This document shows, in pieces, positions 9,676 through 17,187 of a DNA stretch of 17,731 nucleotides. Numbering within the stretch: the first letter of the stretch is position 1; each line of letters begins with the position of its first letter. The stretch is taken from positions 149 to 17,879 of the forward strand of contig DNTA01000166.1 in the NCBI GenBank assembly GCA_003500135.1. Reading direction: 5' to 3'. Under the pieces are notes generated by a model, which was not told the DNA's origin, ran no database searches, and saw only the letters and a list, made by a program, of their open reading frames with translations. Both the position numbers and the translations under genes were made by a program. This stretch comes from Cytophagales bacterium (GTDB taxonomy: Bacteria; Bacteroidota; Bacteroidia; Cytophagales; Cyclobacteriaceae).

Positions 9676-9708
9676 TTTGCAACATTCTAAATCATTGTTT
9701 TATATTTA
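9676..9708 (+). promoter_or_regulatory. Candidate Bacteroidota promoter for the PUR/DUF3276 gene
   Basis: TTTG (9676-9679) lies 21 bases before TATATTTA (9701-9708), which differs from TAnnTTTG at the last base. The spacing falls in the range reported for Flavobacterium/Bacteroides primary-sigma promoters. Transcription would start near 9715, about 55 bases before the coding start. Confidence 0.4.
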
Positions 9709-9769
9709 ACATGATTTCTATGGAAATATCTTATTTCTTTGATCTAAAGAACCATGTTGTAACTAAAAA

Positions 9770-10123
9770 TTGAGTGTTGTGGAAGAGCATAAGGAAAGTG
9801 GAAAAGCCGAGCTTTATTCGAGAAGAGTGCGAGCCGGTAAGCGAACCTATTTTTTCGATGTAAAATCAACCCGTTCTAACGACTATTACCTAACCATTAC
9901 AGAATCGAAGAGGAGATACAAGGATGATGGCTTCTTCTATGAGAAGCATAAGATTTTCTTGTACAAAGAAGATTTCAACAAATTTGTTGAAGCTCTTGGA
10001 GATACGGTTAATCACGTAAAAGAAAAACTATTGCCCGATGTTGATTTCGCTGAATTCGATGAGAAGCCTGTCCAGGCCGATGCTTCGGGTGAAGATTTTG
10101 ACAGTGAATTAAAATGGGAATAG
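9770..10123 (+). CDS. PUR-family nucleic-acid-binding protein (DUF3276)
   Basis: 117 residues. The core AGKRTYFFDVKSTRSNDYYL (22-41), then TITESKRR and a KIFLYKEDFNKFVEAL-like strand/helix, is the PUR repeat of the DUF3276 family. The tail from about 89 is acidic and probably disordered. Family knowledge: PUR proteins bind single-stranded DNA or RNA, dimerise through the repeat, and the Borrelia homologue acts as a regulator; the target here is unknown. No methionine codon occurs in the frame. An in-frame stop lies just upstream at 9764, so translation must begin at TTG 9770 or GTG 9779. The gene is monocistronic with its own terminator. Confidence 0.9.
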   Translation: MSVVEEHKESGKAELYSRRVRAGKRTYFFDVKSTRSNDYYLTITESKRRYKDDGFFYEKHKIFLYKEDFNKFVEALGDTVNHVKEKLLPDVDFAEFDEKPVQADASGEDFDSELKWE

Positions 10124-10143
10124 ACTTATTCGCATGACTGATT

Positions 10144-10171
10144 AACCCTTGTATTACAAGGGTTTTGTTTT
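10144..10171 (+). terminator. Rho-independent terminator after the PUR gene
   Basis: AACCCTTG (10144-10151) and CAAGGGTT (10157-10164) form a perfect stem around a five-base loop. A T-rich tract interrupted by one G follows to 10171. It lies 20 bases after the stop. Confidence 0.88.
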
Positions 10172-10229
10172 ACTATCCATTTTATTGAAGCGCTTAAGTT
10201 GGCGCTAAGTGTATTCACATGCCTTTGCC

Positions 10230-11318
10230 ATGATCAACAGAGCACTTCTATATATCGTTTTATTCTGTCTCGCATTCCTGCTGCTCGCATGGTATTTCTC
10301 CAATATTTTCATCTATATTATCATATCAATGGTTATCGCGACCATATTGAAACCCCTGACTAATTATTTGAACAAAGCACAATTATTTGATGTCAGGTTT
10401 TCCAAGATAATATCAATACTTCTTTCATTTTCTGTGGCTATTGCGGTCATTTCAGCTTTTATTTTTCTTTTTGTACCTCTTATTTCAGAGCAGATCAAAG
10501 TTTTCTCTGATATCAATATTGAGCAGGTACTTTCGGTGATGGCACAGCCATTCAAATGGGTTGAACACGTACTCATATCCAATGGCCTGGTCAACCAGCA
10601 GGAAGGTTTTTTAATTGAGTCGGTTAAAAATAGTCTTTATGTGATGGTGGGAAATATACAGTATTCCGAGATCATTAATCAGTTGGTTTCCCTGACCGGA
10701 AATGTATTTATTGGCGTAATAGCAGTGATTTTTATTACATTCTTTTTGTTATATGAAGATGGAATAATGCGCCGCATGTTTATCAGTCAGGTGCCCAATC
10801 ATTATTTTGAAATGATGGTATCCGGTTTTTTCAAGGTTGAAAAGTTATTGTCTAATTATTTGTTGGGCCTTTTCTTCCAAATGATCTCTATTTTCACCAT
10901 TGCCTTTATAGGTCTGTCCATTTTGGGCGTAAAGTATTCGGCAACCATTGCACTTTTTGCTGCTGTGACCAATCTTGTGCCTTACCTCGGCCCTGTGTTG
11001 GGCGCCACTTTTGGGGTATTTGTGGGCATCTCCACCAGTCCGGAGTTATTTTCGGGCAATGCCTATCTGTTTTTAGTTATTAAACTGGTATCGGTATTTG
11101 CCGTAGTTCAACTCGTAGATAACCTGGTACTTCAGCCGCTTATTTTTTCGAAAAGTGTAAAAGCGCATCCCCTCGAAATATTTATTGTTATATTTGCGGG
11201 CGCAAACCTGGCCGGTATAGCAGGCATGATTGCAGCCATACCTGTATACACTGTTTTACGGGTATCTTTTTTAGAGATAAAAAAGGCATTTAGAAGTTAT
11301 AGGATATTTAAATTATAG
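10230..11318 (+). CDS. AI-2E family transporter-like membrane protein
   Basis: 362 residues from ATG 10230. A GTG at 10209 would add seven residues and cannot be excluded, but ATG places the first hydrophobic segment directly at the N-terminus (MINRALLYIV). Several transmembrane helices are evident: two at the start, one about residues 50-80 ending FLFVPLIS, then an amphipathic soluble stretch, a helix near FIGVIAVIFITFFLLY, and a group in the last third. NLVPYLGPVLGATFG in the second half is the conserved motif of the AI-2E/PerM (PF01594) family. Members export diverse small molecules or Na+; despite the name, most are not shown to carry autoinducer-2. The substrate is therefore unassigned. 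The ychF gene follows after six bases, so the two are probably co-transcribed. Confidence 0.88.
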   Translation: MINRALLYIVLFCLAFLLLAWYFSNIFIYIIISMVIATILKPLTNYLNKAQLFDVRFSKIISILLSFSVAIAVISAFIFLFVPLISEQIKVFSDINIEQVLSVMAQPFKWVEHVLISNGLVNQQEGFLIESVKNSLYVMVGNIQYSEIINQLVSLTGNVFIGVIAVIFITFFLLYEDGIMRRMFISQVPNHYFEMMVSGFFKVEKLLSNYLLGLFFQMISIFTIAFIGLSILGVKYSATIALFAAVTNLVPYLGPVLGATFGVFVGISTSPELFSGNAYLFLVIKLVSVFAVVQLVDNLVLQPLIFSKSVKAHPLEIFIVIFAGANLAGIAGMIAAIPVYTVLRVSFLEIKKAFRSYRIFKL

Positions 11319-11324
11319 TTTTCG

Positions 11325-12422
11325 ATGGGATTGAAATGTGGAATTGTAGGCTTGCCCAATGTAGGAAAATCAACTTTGTTTAACTCTTTATCCAGTGCCA
11401 AAGCGGAGGCGGCGAACTACCCTTTTTGCACCATTGAGCCTAACGTTGGGGTTATTACAGTACCTGATGAACGGTTACAAGTACTGGCCGATCTGGTAAA
11501 TCCTGAAAAAGTATTGCCTACCGTTATCGAGTTTGTAGATATTGCCGGTTTGGTGAAGGGGGCTAGCAAAGGTGAAGGCCTGGGGAACAAGTTTTTGGCG
11601 AATATTCGTGAAGTTGATGCCATTATACATGTGGTGCGATGCTTCAAAGATGATAATATTGTGCACGTAGATGGCCGGATCGATCCGGTATCTGATCAAG
11701 AAATAATTGATACTGAATTGCAATTGAAAGACCTGGAATCGGTGGAAAAGCGGATTGCCAGGGTTGAAAAAATGGCCAAATCAGGCGATGCCACTTCGAA
11801 AAAGATATATGAAGTACTCCAGGAATACAAAAGCCACCTGGAGGAAGGAAGGAATATACGATCATTCGACATTGAACCGGAGAAAAAAGCGCTGGTTCGT
11901 GATCTATTTCTTCTAACAGAAAAGCCGGTGATCTATGTAGCTAATGTGGAGGAAGGCGCGCTTCCCGATGGCAATGAACATGTCGAAAAGCTCAGGGCTT
12001 CAGTGGCCGATGAAGGGCCACAGGTGATTGTGATCAGTGCAGCTATTGAATCGCAAATCGCCGAACTGGAAGATCCCGACGAACGTGGAATGTTCCTATC
12101 GGAATATGGCCTTGAAGAATCGGGCCTGAACCGGTTGATAAAAGCATCTTTTGCCTTACTTGATTTGATCACATATTTTACGGCAGGCGAGAAGGAAGTA
12201 AGGGCCTGGACAATACACAAAGGCTGGAAAGCACCGCAAGCTGCTGGTGTTATCCATACCGATTTTGAGAAAGGTTTTATTAAGGCCGAAGTGATCAGTT
12301 ACGATAACTATGTGACCTATAAATCCGAATTGGCATGTAAGGAAGCAGGCAAAATGGCAATCGAAGGGAAGGACTATATCGTAAAAGATGGTGACGTAAT
12401 GCACTTTAGGTTTAACGTGTAA
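11325..12422 (+). CDS. ychF: Redox-regulated ATPase YchF
   Basis: 365 residues, the usual length. Walker A is GLPNVGKST (9-17) and switch [12 protein letters not shown] (72-81). The G4 position reads NVEE (207-210) instead of NKxD, which is the reason this Obg-related protein prefers ATP over GTP. A helical coiled-coil region spans about 125-175, and a TGS domain occupies about 280-363. Cys35 in FCTIEPN corresponds to the cysteine linked to redox control in E. coli. YchF binds ribosomes and dampens oxidative-stress defence. It starts at ATG six bases after the AI-2E gene, with no room for a separate promoter, and is followed by a terminator-like hairpin. Assignment is essentially certain. Confidence 0.98.
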   Translation: MGLKCGIVGLPNVGKSTLFNSLSSAKAEAANYPFCTIEPNVGVITVPDERLQVLADLVNPEKVLPTVIEFVDIAGLVKGASKGEGLGNKFLANIREVDAIIHVVRCFKDDNIVHVDGRIDPVSDQEIIDTELQLKDLESVEKRIARVEKMAKSGDATSKKIYEVLQEYKSHLEEGRNIRSFDIEPEKKALVRDLFLLTEKPVIYVANVEEGALPDGNEHVEKLRASVADEGPQVIVISAAIESQIAELEDPDERGMFLSEYGLEESGLNRLIKASFALLDLITYFTAGEKEVRAWTIHKGWKAPQAAGVIHTDFEKGFIKAEVISYDNYVTYKSELACKEAGKMAIEGKDYIVKDGDVMHFRFNV

Positions 12423-12450
12423 AATGGCCTTAATTGCCAGTAAAAATTAT

Positions 12451-12481
12451 AAAGGCCTCGTAAATGTCTAAGGTTTTTTTT
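12451..12481 (+). terminator. Probable weak terminator after ychF
   Basis: AAAGGCCT (12451-12458) can pair with AGGTTTTT (12471-12478) over eight pairs, two of them G-U, around a 12-base loop. An eight-T tract follows (12474-12481). An alternative GGCCTT/AAGGCC pairing with 12427-12432 also exists. The remaining spacer to 12629 is AT-rich. Confidence 0.5.
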
Positions 12482-12597
12482 ATATCTTAATCATATCTTT
12501 GATAACAATTTCTGTTTTTAATTGAAATCTTTAAGTAATATTTTGTTAATTTACTTAAGGAAATATGTGTTTTTTTAATATCGAATAGTAGAACATC

Positions 12598-12613
12598 AAC
12601 TTAACCTTAAGTT
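12598..12613. promoter_or_regulatory. Palindrome upstream of the Cas6-type gene
   Basis: AACTTAA and TTAAGTT form perfect seven-base arms around CC, 16 bases before the TTG at 12630. The sequence CCTTAAGT within it is the reverse complement of ACTTAAGG at 12553-12560, giving a second, larger inverted repeat. It could be an operator or part of an mRNA structure near the start; AT-rich chance is possible. Confidence 0.25.
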
Positions 12614-12629
12614 CGCCTATTTTTTAAAA

Positions 12630-13451
12630 TTGACAGCCTTGAGGATACGCATTATTTTTAACCTGAAAAATAAGGGGGCTTTTGTCCCTTTTCACCACCA
12701 GTACCTACTGGCACAACAAATCAAAGGTGTGCTGCTGAAAGGTCAGCAGGAAGAGTTTATCAATTATACACTCTATAATTTCAGTGGTTTAAAGGGGCAG
12801 ACGAAGATCAGTCGAAATGGACTACATTATTACTCCAGCAAGGTTACTCTGGTGTTATCCTGCCCGGACAAGAAATTTGTAGACTATTTTATTAATCAGT
12901 TGTTTGACATGAAAACTATTGATGTCGGCAATTTGCACCTGGTCCCGGATAGTGTGGAAATAGAGGAAGAGCCCGAATTTGAGGAGACGACCAAGTTTAT
13001 TTGTATTTCACCAATGGTGTTGATCATGCCCAAATTTAACGATAGCGAAAGCAAACGGTTTATTTCACCGGAAACAACGGAATATTCAGATTTGGTGTAC
13101 AAATCAACCATGCTGAGGATGGAACAAACGGGCAAGTATTCAAAAAAGGATTTCGAAAAGTTTACCAGGTTTCAGGTAATGCCCGACGAAGGCTACTTAA
13201 TGCGAATACGTGAACATCAAAAAAAGTTTGCCCGCATATATCCGGTGTACAACCAGGATGTTAAATACGAAGTAAGAGGCTATACTTTCCCTTTTACATT
13301 GTATGCAGATCCTGAAGTACAGGACTTCATTTTTACCTGTGGTATAGGTAGCCTTACCCATAAAGGTTTTGGTATGCTTGACCTCGCTAACAGCGATCCT
13401 TCAAAAAGGACAAAGGAATATCGCACCAGGGCCGATAAAATTTCTAATTAG
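12630..13451 (+). CDS. cas6: Cas6-type CRISPR endoribonuclease homologue, stand-alone
   Basis: 273 residues. The N-terminal ferredoxin-like fold begins RIRIIF and has VPFHHQYLLAQQI (19-31), strongly like VPYNHQYYLQGLI of Pyrococcus Cas6. The second fold opens with CISPMVLIMP (125-134), and the C-terminus has the hallmark glycine-rich loop CGIGSLTHKGFGML (237-250). Cas6 normally cuts CRISPR repeat RNA. Here Tyr31 of the Pyrococcus enzyme aligns with Lys32, and the loop that carries its His46 and Lys52 looks shortened, so activity may be changed or lost; other histidines (22, 23, 66, 102) exist. No repeat array or other cas gene is nearby. No ATG occurs at the start; TTG 12630 or TTG 12639 must be used, the latter giving an N-terminus MRIRIIF. 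The 3' end overlaps the convergent plug gene by 8 bp. Confidence 0.85.
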   Translation: MTALRIRIIFNLKNKGAFVPFHHQYLLAQQIKGVLLKGQQEEFINYTLYNFSGLKGQTKISRNGLHYYSSKVTLVLSCPDKKFVDYFINQLFDMKTIDVGNLHLVPDSVEIEEEPEFEETTKFICISPMVLIMPKFNDSESKRFISPETTEYSDLVYKSTMLRMEQTGKYSKKDFEKFTRFQVMPDEGYLMRIREHQKKFARIYPVYNQDVKYEVRGYTFPFTLYADPEVQDFIFTCGIGSLTHKGFGMLDLANSDPSKRTKEYRTRADKISN

Positions 13452-13452
13452 A
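13443..13452. other. Palindrome holding the stop codons of two convergent genes
   Basis: TCTAATTAGA reads the same on both strands. Each gene uses it to encode Ser-Asn-stop or Asn-stop: the Cas6-type protein ends ISN and the plug protein ends GSN. The coding regions overlap by 8 bp and no terminator lies between them, so the transcripts must overlap antisense. Confidence 0.9.
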
Positions 13453-14697
13453 ACCCTTCCAATAGCCTACCACAATGTCAGCTCGTAGTTGTGGATGTGA
13501 ATAATATACAATGATGTCATAGTTGTTTCGTGTCTCAAAATGACTCCCCTCAATTATATATGGGTTTTTCTCGTGATTGGGCACGTAATAAATATAATCA
13601 TACCAGCCCTGTTTCAGTAGTAAACTATTTTGATAAGTCTTAGCTTCATCATCGTATGTCATTTTCGTGCTTTTGTCAAATTTATATCCGGTCAAAGCCC
13701 CTGCTAAGTAAATATCCTCCGACAGCGGCTGATCCATTCTGAGATTGAAATGGACCTGAATATAGTCGGCTTCCAAATAGTCGCCGCTTCTGTCGCTGTT
13801 TTCAATAATGTAGCCGCCATTGTAGTCATTAAAAACCGCATAAGCTTCTTTTCCTTTTGGAATGTCGGTATATAAGGTAGCCTGGTACATACCGCGGTGT
13901 TCGGTTATTTGTGCCACATTCTGACCTGAATATAAAATGGAGCGGAGGTCGAAAAACCGATACTCATTGCCGGCAAAAAAGTTATTTTGTAGGTCAAAAT
14001 AACGGTATTCAAGTTCATTAATGTCCGTTCGGACAAATGTGGGCTTTAACCCTTCGATGGCATTGTCCCACCTGAAATTCTGCCTGATGACCACTTTCAC
14101 ATCCATATGTGGATTTAATATGGGAAAGGATCCATAATTGATCTTAAAATTGATTTGATGGTTCGTAATGCGTTCGGATATGCCGGAAGACCTCTCAAAT
14201 TTGGGCAATACGCCAACTTTACGATCATAAACCACAAAACGCCTCGTCAGGATTGGGTTATCAGGTTGCTCTTCGGGATATACCTTTATTATGTAATTCC
14301 CCGGAACTTTTACTCTGGGTAAACGAAATTTGAATTGGGTATAAGGTATTTTAGTATTAATTGAAAAGGCGTACTCCTCAATAAAGAACTCATTAAAATC
14401 ATAGAGATACTCCATGTCATTCAAACCCGATTTAGTCCAGTCGGCATTACAGTGGATAATCGAAGCATAATAATAAGCAGCTTCATCGGTGTTGACCTCG
14501 TCAAATGTAAGTACCAAAGGCACATTTTGACTGAGAGGTACCACTGCCGCATGGATATTGGATCCTTTAGGGTCATTGGCAGGAAAAAGGTAAGCCGTCT
14601 TAATATCAGGATCAAAATTCTGATCACGAAAAACCTCCTGGCCAACACCGGAAAAATGAATGCTGAATAAAATCAGGCAAAATAAATATTTCATCAA
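13444..14697 (-). CDS. Type IX secretion system plug protein (DUF5103)
   Basis: 417 residues including a signal peptide: MMKYLFCLILFSIHFSGVGQ (1-20), with cleavage likely after GVGQ. A second methionine directly follows the first, so the start may be 14694. The body is beta-rich and matches the DUF5103 / T9SS plug family: an N-terminal domain with IIHCNADWTKSGLNDMEYL at about 80-98, FRLPRVKVPGNY, FVVYDRKVGV, a middle domain with NFRWDN and an ending Y-rich Ig-like sheet. Family knowledge: the plug closes the SprA translocon pore from the periplasmic side until a substrate-loaded PorV complex takes over. This gives the organism a T9SS and explains how the giant protein at the left could be exported. 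It is transcribed alone, divergent from the sigma factor gene. Confidence 0.88.
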   Translation of the reverse strand: MMKYLFCLILFSIHFSGVGQEVFRDQNFDPDIKTAYLFPANDPKGSNIHAAVVPLSQNVPLVLTFDEVNTDEAAYYYASIIHCNADWTKSGLNDMEYLYDFNEFFIEEYAFSINTKIPYTQFKFRLPRVKVPGNYIIKVYPEEQPDNPILTRRFVVYDRKVGVLPKFERSSGISERITNHQINFKINYGSFPILNPHMDVKVVIRQNFRWDNAIEGLKPTFVRTDINELEYRYFDLQNNFFAGNEYRFFDLRSILYSGQNVAQITEHRGMYQATLYTDIPKGKEAYAVFNDYNGGYIIENSDRSGDYLEADYIQVHFNLRMDQPLSEDIYLAGALTGYKFDKSTKMTYDDEAKTYQNSLLLKQGWYDYIYYVPNHEKNPYIIEGSHFETRNNYDIIVYYSHPQLRADIVVGYWKGSN

Positions 14698-14731
14698 TTG
14701 AGCTTCGTTAAATACTATGCAAAGGTTGATA

Positions 14732-14860
14732 ATGAAATTAAAAGGTTAAATATTACCTCTGTTTACAGATGGAAATATAGTAGAATTAGCTGATCATTTA
14801 AAATTGGCAGAAAAAGCTTTTGATGAAAAAGAAAAAGAAGCAGAATTCCAACGTTTTTAA
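14732..14860 (+). other. Coding-like remnant or leader ORF with one in-frame stop
   Basis: From ATG 14732 the frame reads MKLKG, a TAA at 14747, then 36 sense codons to a TAA at 14858. The second part contains DGNIVELADHLKLAEKAF followed by a Lys/Glu-rich helix, which looks protein-like rather than random. No ATG, GTG or TTG stands at the start of the second part. It may be a decayed small gene, a leader needing read-through or re-initiation, or chance in purine-rich DNA. It lies in the divergent spacer between the plug and sigma genes, which must also hold both promoters. Confidence 0.25.
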
Positions 14861-14891
14861 TTTTTCTGGTGTCATTATGTAAAGCACTGAT

Positions 14892-15458
14892 TTGAACCCG
14901 GCCGGTAAAGATATTGAGATAATAGTTGAAAAGTGCAACGAAGGTGACAGAAAAGCCCAAAAAGCTTTTTATGAGCACTTTGCGCCTCAGTTATACGTGG
15001 TATGCCTGCGTTATGCCCGCACCACCCTTGAGGCCGATGATATGTTACAGGATTCTTTTGTGAAGATATTTACAAAATTATCGGACTTCAGAGGTGAATC
15101 GAATATATCGTATTGGCTCAAACGTATTGTGGTAAATACCGCAATCAATTACTATCGGAACAAATTATATATGTACCCGATGGTAGACGTAGAAGAGTAT
15201 CAGGATGTATTGAAGCACGAGCATGTTATTTCTAAGATTCAATTGGATGAGTTGTTGGAAATGTTGCATGAATTACCGGAAGGCTGCCGGGTGATATTTA
15301 ACCTTTATGCAATAGAAGGTTATAAGCATCAAGAAATAGCTGAAATGCTCAAAATCAGTGAAGGCACGAGTAAGTCACAATTTGCCCGTGCCAGGCAATT
15401 GCTTCAGGAAATGTTAAGACAAGATCATTGGGGTAGTTATGAAAGCATCGGAAAATAA
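14892..15458 (+). CDS. ECF-type RNA polymerase sigma-70 factor
   Basis: 188 residues with the two-domain ECF layout. Region 2 spans about 23-93 (EADDMLQDSFVKIF at 47-60, then YWLKRIVVNTAINYYRNK). Region 4 spans about 118-175 (LPEGCRVIFNLYAIEGYKHQ, EIAEMLKISEGTSKSQ as helix-turn-helix). It redirects RNA polymerase to envelope or stress genes. An in-frame stop at 14880 leaves TTG 14892 as the only sensible start; the first ATG lies inside region 2. The last 20 bp overlap the next gene, so the two are translationally coupled and the downstream protein is its likely regulator. The target promoter is unknown. Confidence 0.93.
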   Translation: MNPAGKDIEIIVEKCNEGDRKAQKAFYEHFAPQLYVVCLRYARTTLEADDMLQDSFVKIFTKLSDFRGESNISYWLKRIVVNTAINYYRNKLYMYPMVDVEEYQDVLKHEHVISKIQLDELLEMLHELPEGCRVIFNLYAIEGYKHQEIAEMLKISEGTSKSQFARARQLLQEMLRQDHWGSYESIGK

Positions 15459-16896
15459 AAAACCAGTCTTCGAAGAGGCCTGGAAGAATGCATTTGAAGG
15501 GGTAGAAAAATCTCCTCCACCGGGTGTTTGGGATAAAGTGGAGGTTGCACTTTCAGAAAAAGAGAATGGCAAACTGAAGAAAAGGTTATTCCTTTTTAAA
15601 CTTCTGGTAGCGGCAAGTATAGCATTTGCAGCCATTTTGGTTGGTTATCAGTATTGGTTAACCGAAACATCAGCAGATGGGCAAAAATTGCTTTCCAAAT
15701 ACCAACAGGAGATTCTTTCAGGACATTCAGATACAGGCAAGATGGAAAGTGCGGACAAAGAGTTGAAAAATAGTTCTGCCACGCTTAATGAAAAACCTGA
15801 TTCCCCAAGTGACGCCACGAAAAGCCTTACTCAAACGCCCTCAGAAAACAATCTAATTGCGGACGAAACAGAAAATGGTAGATTAAATAATATTGATCAG
15901 GCAGCGGGCAGGATCAGTGTTGCCTACCCATCTGATGCAGTCAGTAAGGGCCCAGAGGTACCAGCTAACACCCCTGGAAGTGTAAACAATAGAATAATAC
16001 CTATACCCTACCTGACTTCTTATGAACCCCAATTTGTCAATTTGAAAGAGCCCGATATGGCGTTTGATCATGTATATTCCATGCCAATAGTTCCTCCTGG
16101 ATATGGCAAAAAACTACGATATGCTGACTATGAGTCCACTTTATGGGCCGGTCTTGACATGGGCGCAGGTCAGTTTAACCCGAATTCGGCAAGTGCCGGA
16201 AGTATAGCGCCATCCAACAACTTCTCTGCCGATTTAGAGTCGGGATATGATCTTGCTACCCTCAGTAATGCCAGAAAAACATCGTTGGGTTTGAATGAGG
16301 AGAAAATTGAACCGGCACAAAGTTTTGCTTTTGGAATATCTTCCGGATATCAATTTGCCAGACGATGGATGGTGATCGGGGGTATTCAATACAGAAAATC
16401 TGTGGCCAGTGTGGAGTCTTTATTGTTTTATGAGAATAATTCAGGTGGCCAGTATCCACTAACCAGTTGGAATGAGCGCGATGCAGAATCTGCCTCTGCT
16501 GTTCTTATTGATGATGGAATAAGCCTACGAAATAATTTTGAATTCCTTGCGCTTCCGGTAGGAATAGGCTACCTCATTAAAGATGGAAAGTTTTCTATTC
16601 TGCTAAAAGGCGCATTGGCGAATGAATGGCTTATATCGGCTGAACTTGAAGACGAAAGCGGTCAATTAAACACATTGGATCTTACAGGAGAAAACTCGCC
16701 TTACAATACTTATATGTTGAGTGGTCGTATTGGCACGGCTTTTGGATACCACTTTATTGATAATTACTTAATAACCTTAGAACCGGCCTACCAGCATGCC
16801 CTGACACCACTAACAAATGATCGGTATAGTGGTGAAGAGAGCAGGCCGGCTAATTTGATGATATCTTTTGGCATCACCTATATTTTCAACAGGTGA
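15439..16896 (+). CDS. Anti-sigma-like membrane protein with predicted C-terminal outer-membrane beta-barrel
   Basis: 485 residues. The N-terminus (1-49) is cytoplasmic and has FEEAWKNAFEGVEKSPPPGV-W, a motif common at the start of Bacteroidota proteins encoded after ECF sigma genes and probably the sigma-binding part. One transmembrane helix spans about 50-73. Residues 74-230 form a Ser/Asn/Pro-rich periplasmic linker. From about 231 the sequence alternates polar and hydrophobic residues with aromatic strand ends (WAGLDMGAGQF, SFAFGISSGYQF, FLALPVGIGYLI, LMISFGITYIF), typical of an outer-membrane barrel, and it ends near a C-terminal aromatic strand. The start ATG overlaps the sigma gene by 20 bp. 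Inference: it tethers the sigma factor at the inner membrane while sensing the outer membrane. The barrel could instead be a periplasmic beta domain. Function is unproven. Confidence 0.75.
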   Translation: MKASENKKPVFEEAWKNAFEGVEKSPPPGVWDKVEVALSEKENGKLKKRLFLFKLLVAASIAFAAILVGYQYWLTETSADGQKLLSKYQQEILSGHSDTGKMESADKELKNSSATLNEKPDSPSDATKSLTQTPSENNLIADETENGRLNNIDQAAGRISVAYPSDAVSKGPEVPANTPGSVNNRIIPIPYLTSYEPQFVNLKEPDMAFDHVYSMPIVPPGYGKKLRYADYESTLWAGLDMGAGQFNPNSASAGSIAPSNNFSADLESGYDLATLSNARKTSLGLNEEKIEPAQSFAFGISSGYQFARRWMVIGGIQYRKSVASVESLLFYENNSGGQYPLTSWNERDAESASAVLIDDGISLRNNFEFLALPVGIGYLIKDGKFSILLKGALANEWLISAELEDESGQLNTLDLTGENSPYNTYMLSGRIGTAFGYHFIDNYLITLEPAYQHALTPLTNDRYSGEESRPANLMISFGITYIFNR

Positions 16897-16907
16897 TTAA
16901 AGTACGA

Positions 16908-17025
16908 GGTAAACTATTGTTACCCTGTTTAACCTGGGATTTTCAATAAGATTGAAAATAATTTTCTATATCCTGACTGTCGGTGTCAGGCTAAGATCCT
17001 GGACATTGGGTATTAGGGCCCCAAT
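16908..17025 (+). other. Cluster of four short hairpins after the sigma/barrel operon
   Basis: Consecutive inverted repeats: GGTAAaC/GTTACC (16908-16924, one bulge), ATTTTCAAT/ATTGAAAAT (16939-16959, perfect, three-base loop, then a short T tract), CCTGAC/GTCAGG (16972-16990) and ATTGGG/CCCAAT (17005-17025). The second could be a weak terminator for the operon. The group as a whole could be a structured RNA or a leader of the mini-ORF at 17101. No known riboswitch class was recognised. Confidence 0.4.
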
Positions 17026-17100
17026 ATTGTTACAGGACAACGAAGATTCCGGGTTTTAATATTTTCTATGTGAATAGTAACCAAAAAATCAATCCCAGTT

Positions 17101-17187
17101 ATGACACGGAAATGGAGAAACAGGCTTATTATTCTGTTACAATTTATTATACTTATTGCCATGACCAGCGTGATGCTGGCGCCTTAA
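17101..17187 (+). CDS. Small single-pass membrane protein (28 residues)
   Basis: ATG at 17101, TAA at 17185. The N-terminus MTRKWRNR is strongly basic and is followed by LIILLQFIILIAM, a hydrophobic helix with positive-inside polarity, and then a short TSVMLAP tail. This is the classic layout of a bacterial membrane mini-protein or toxin-like peptide. It has no clear ribosome-binding site, as is common in the phylum. It overlaps the last 4 bp of the convergent ABC-F gene. The role is unknown, and chance cannot be excluded at this length. Confidence 0.45.
   Translation: MTRKWRNRLIILLQFIILIAMTSVMLAP

Noticed and set aside
10189..10206. AGCGC/GCGCT hairpin just before the AI-2E gene
   Set aside because: The stem is only five pairs and has no T tract or known motif; it is too weak to call a regulatory element.
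12423..12629. Possible CRISPR array or leader next to the Cas6-type gene
   Set aside because: No direct repeats of 20-40 bases with regular spacing occur here or elsewhere in the window.
14763..14978. 71-codon hydrophobic frame on the minus strand across the sigma start
   Set aside because: It lies antisense to the sigma coding start and the purine-rich spacer; its hydrophobicity follows from the complement of Lys/Glu-rich sequence.
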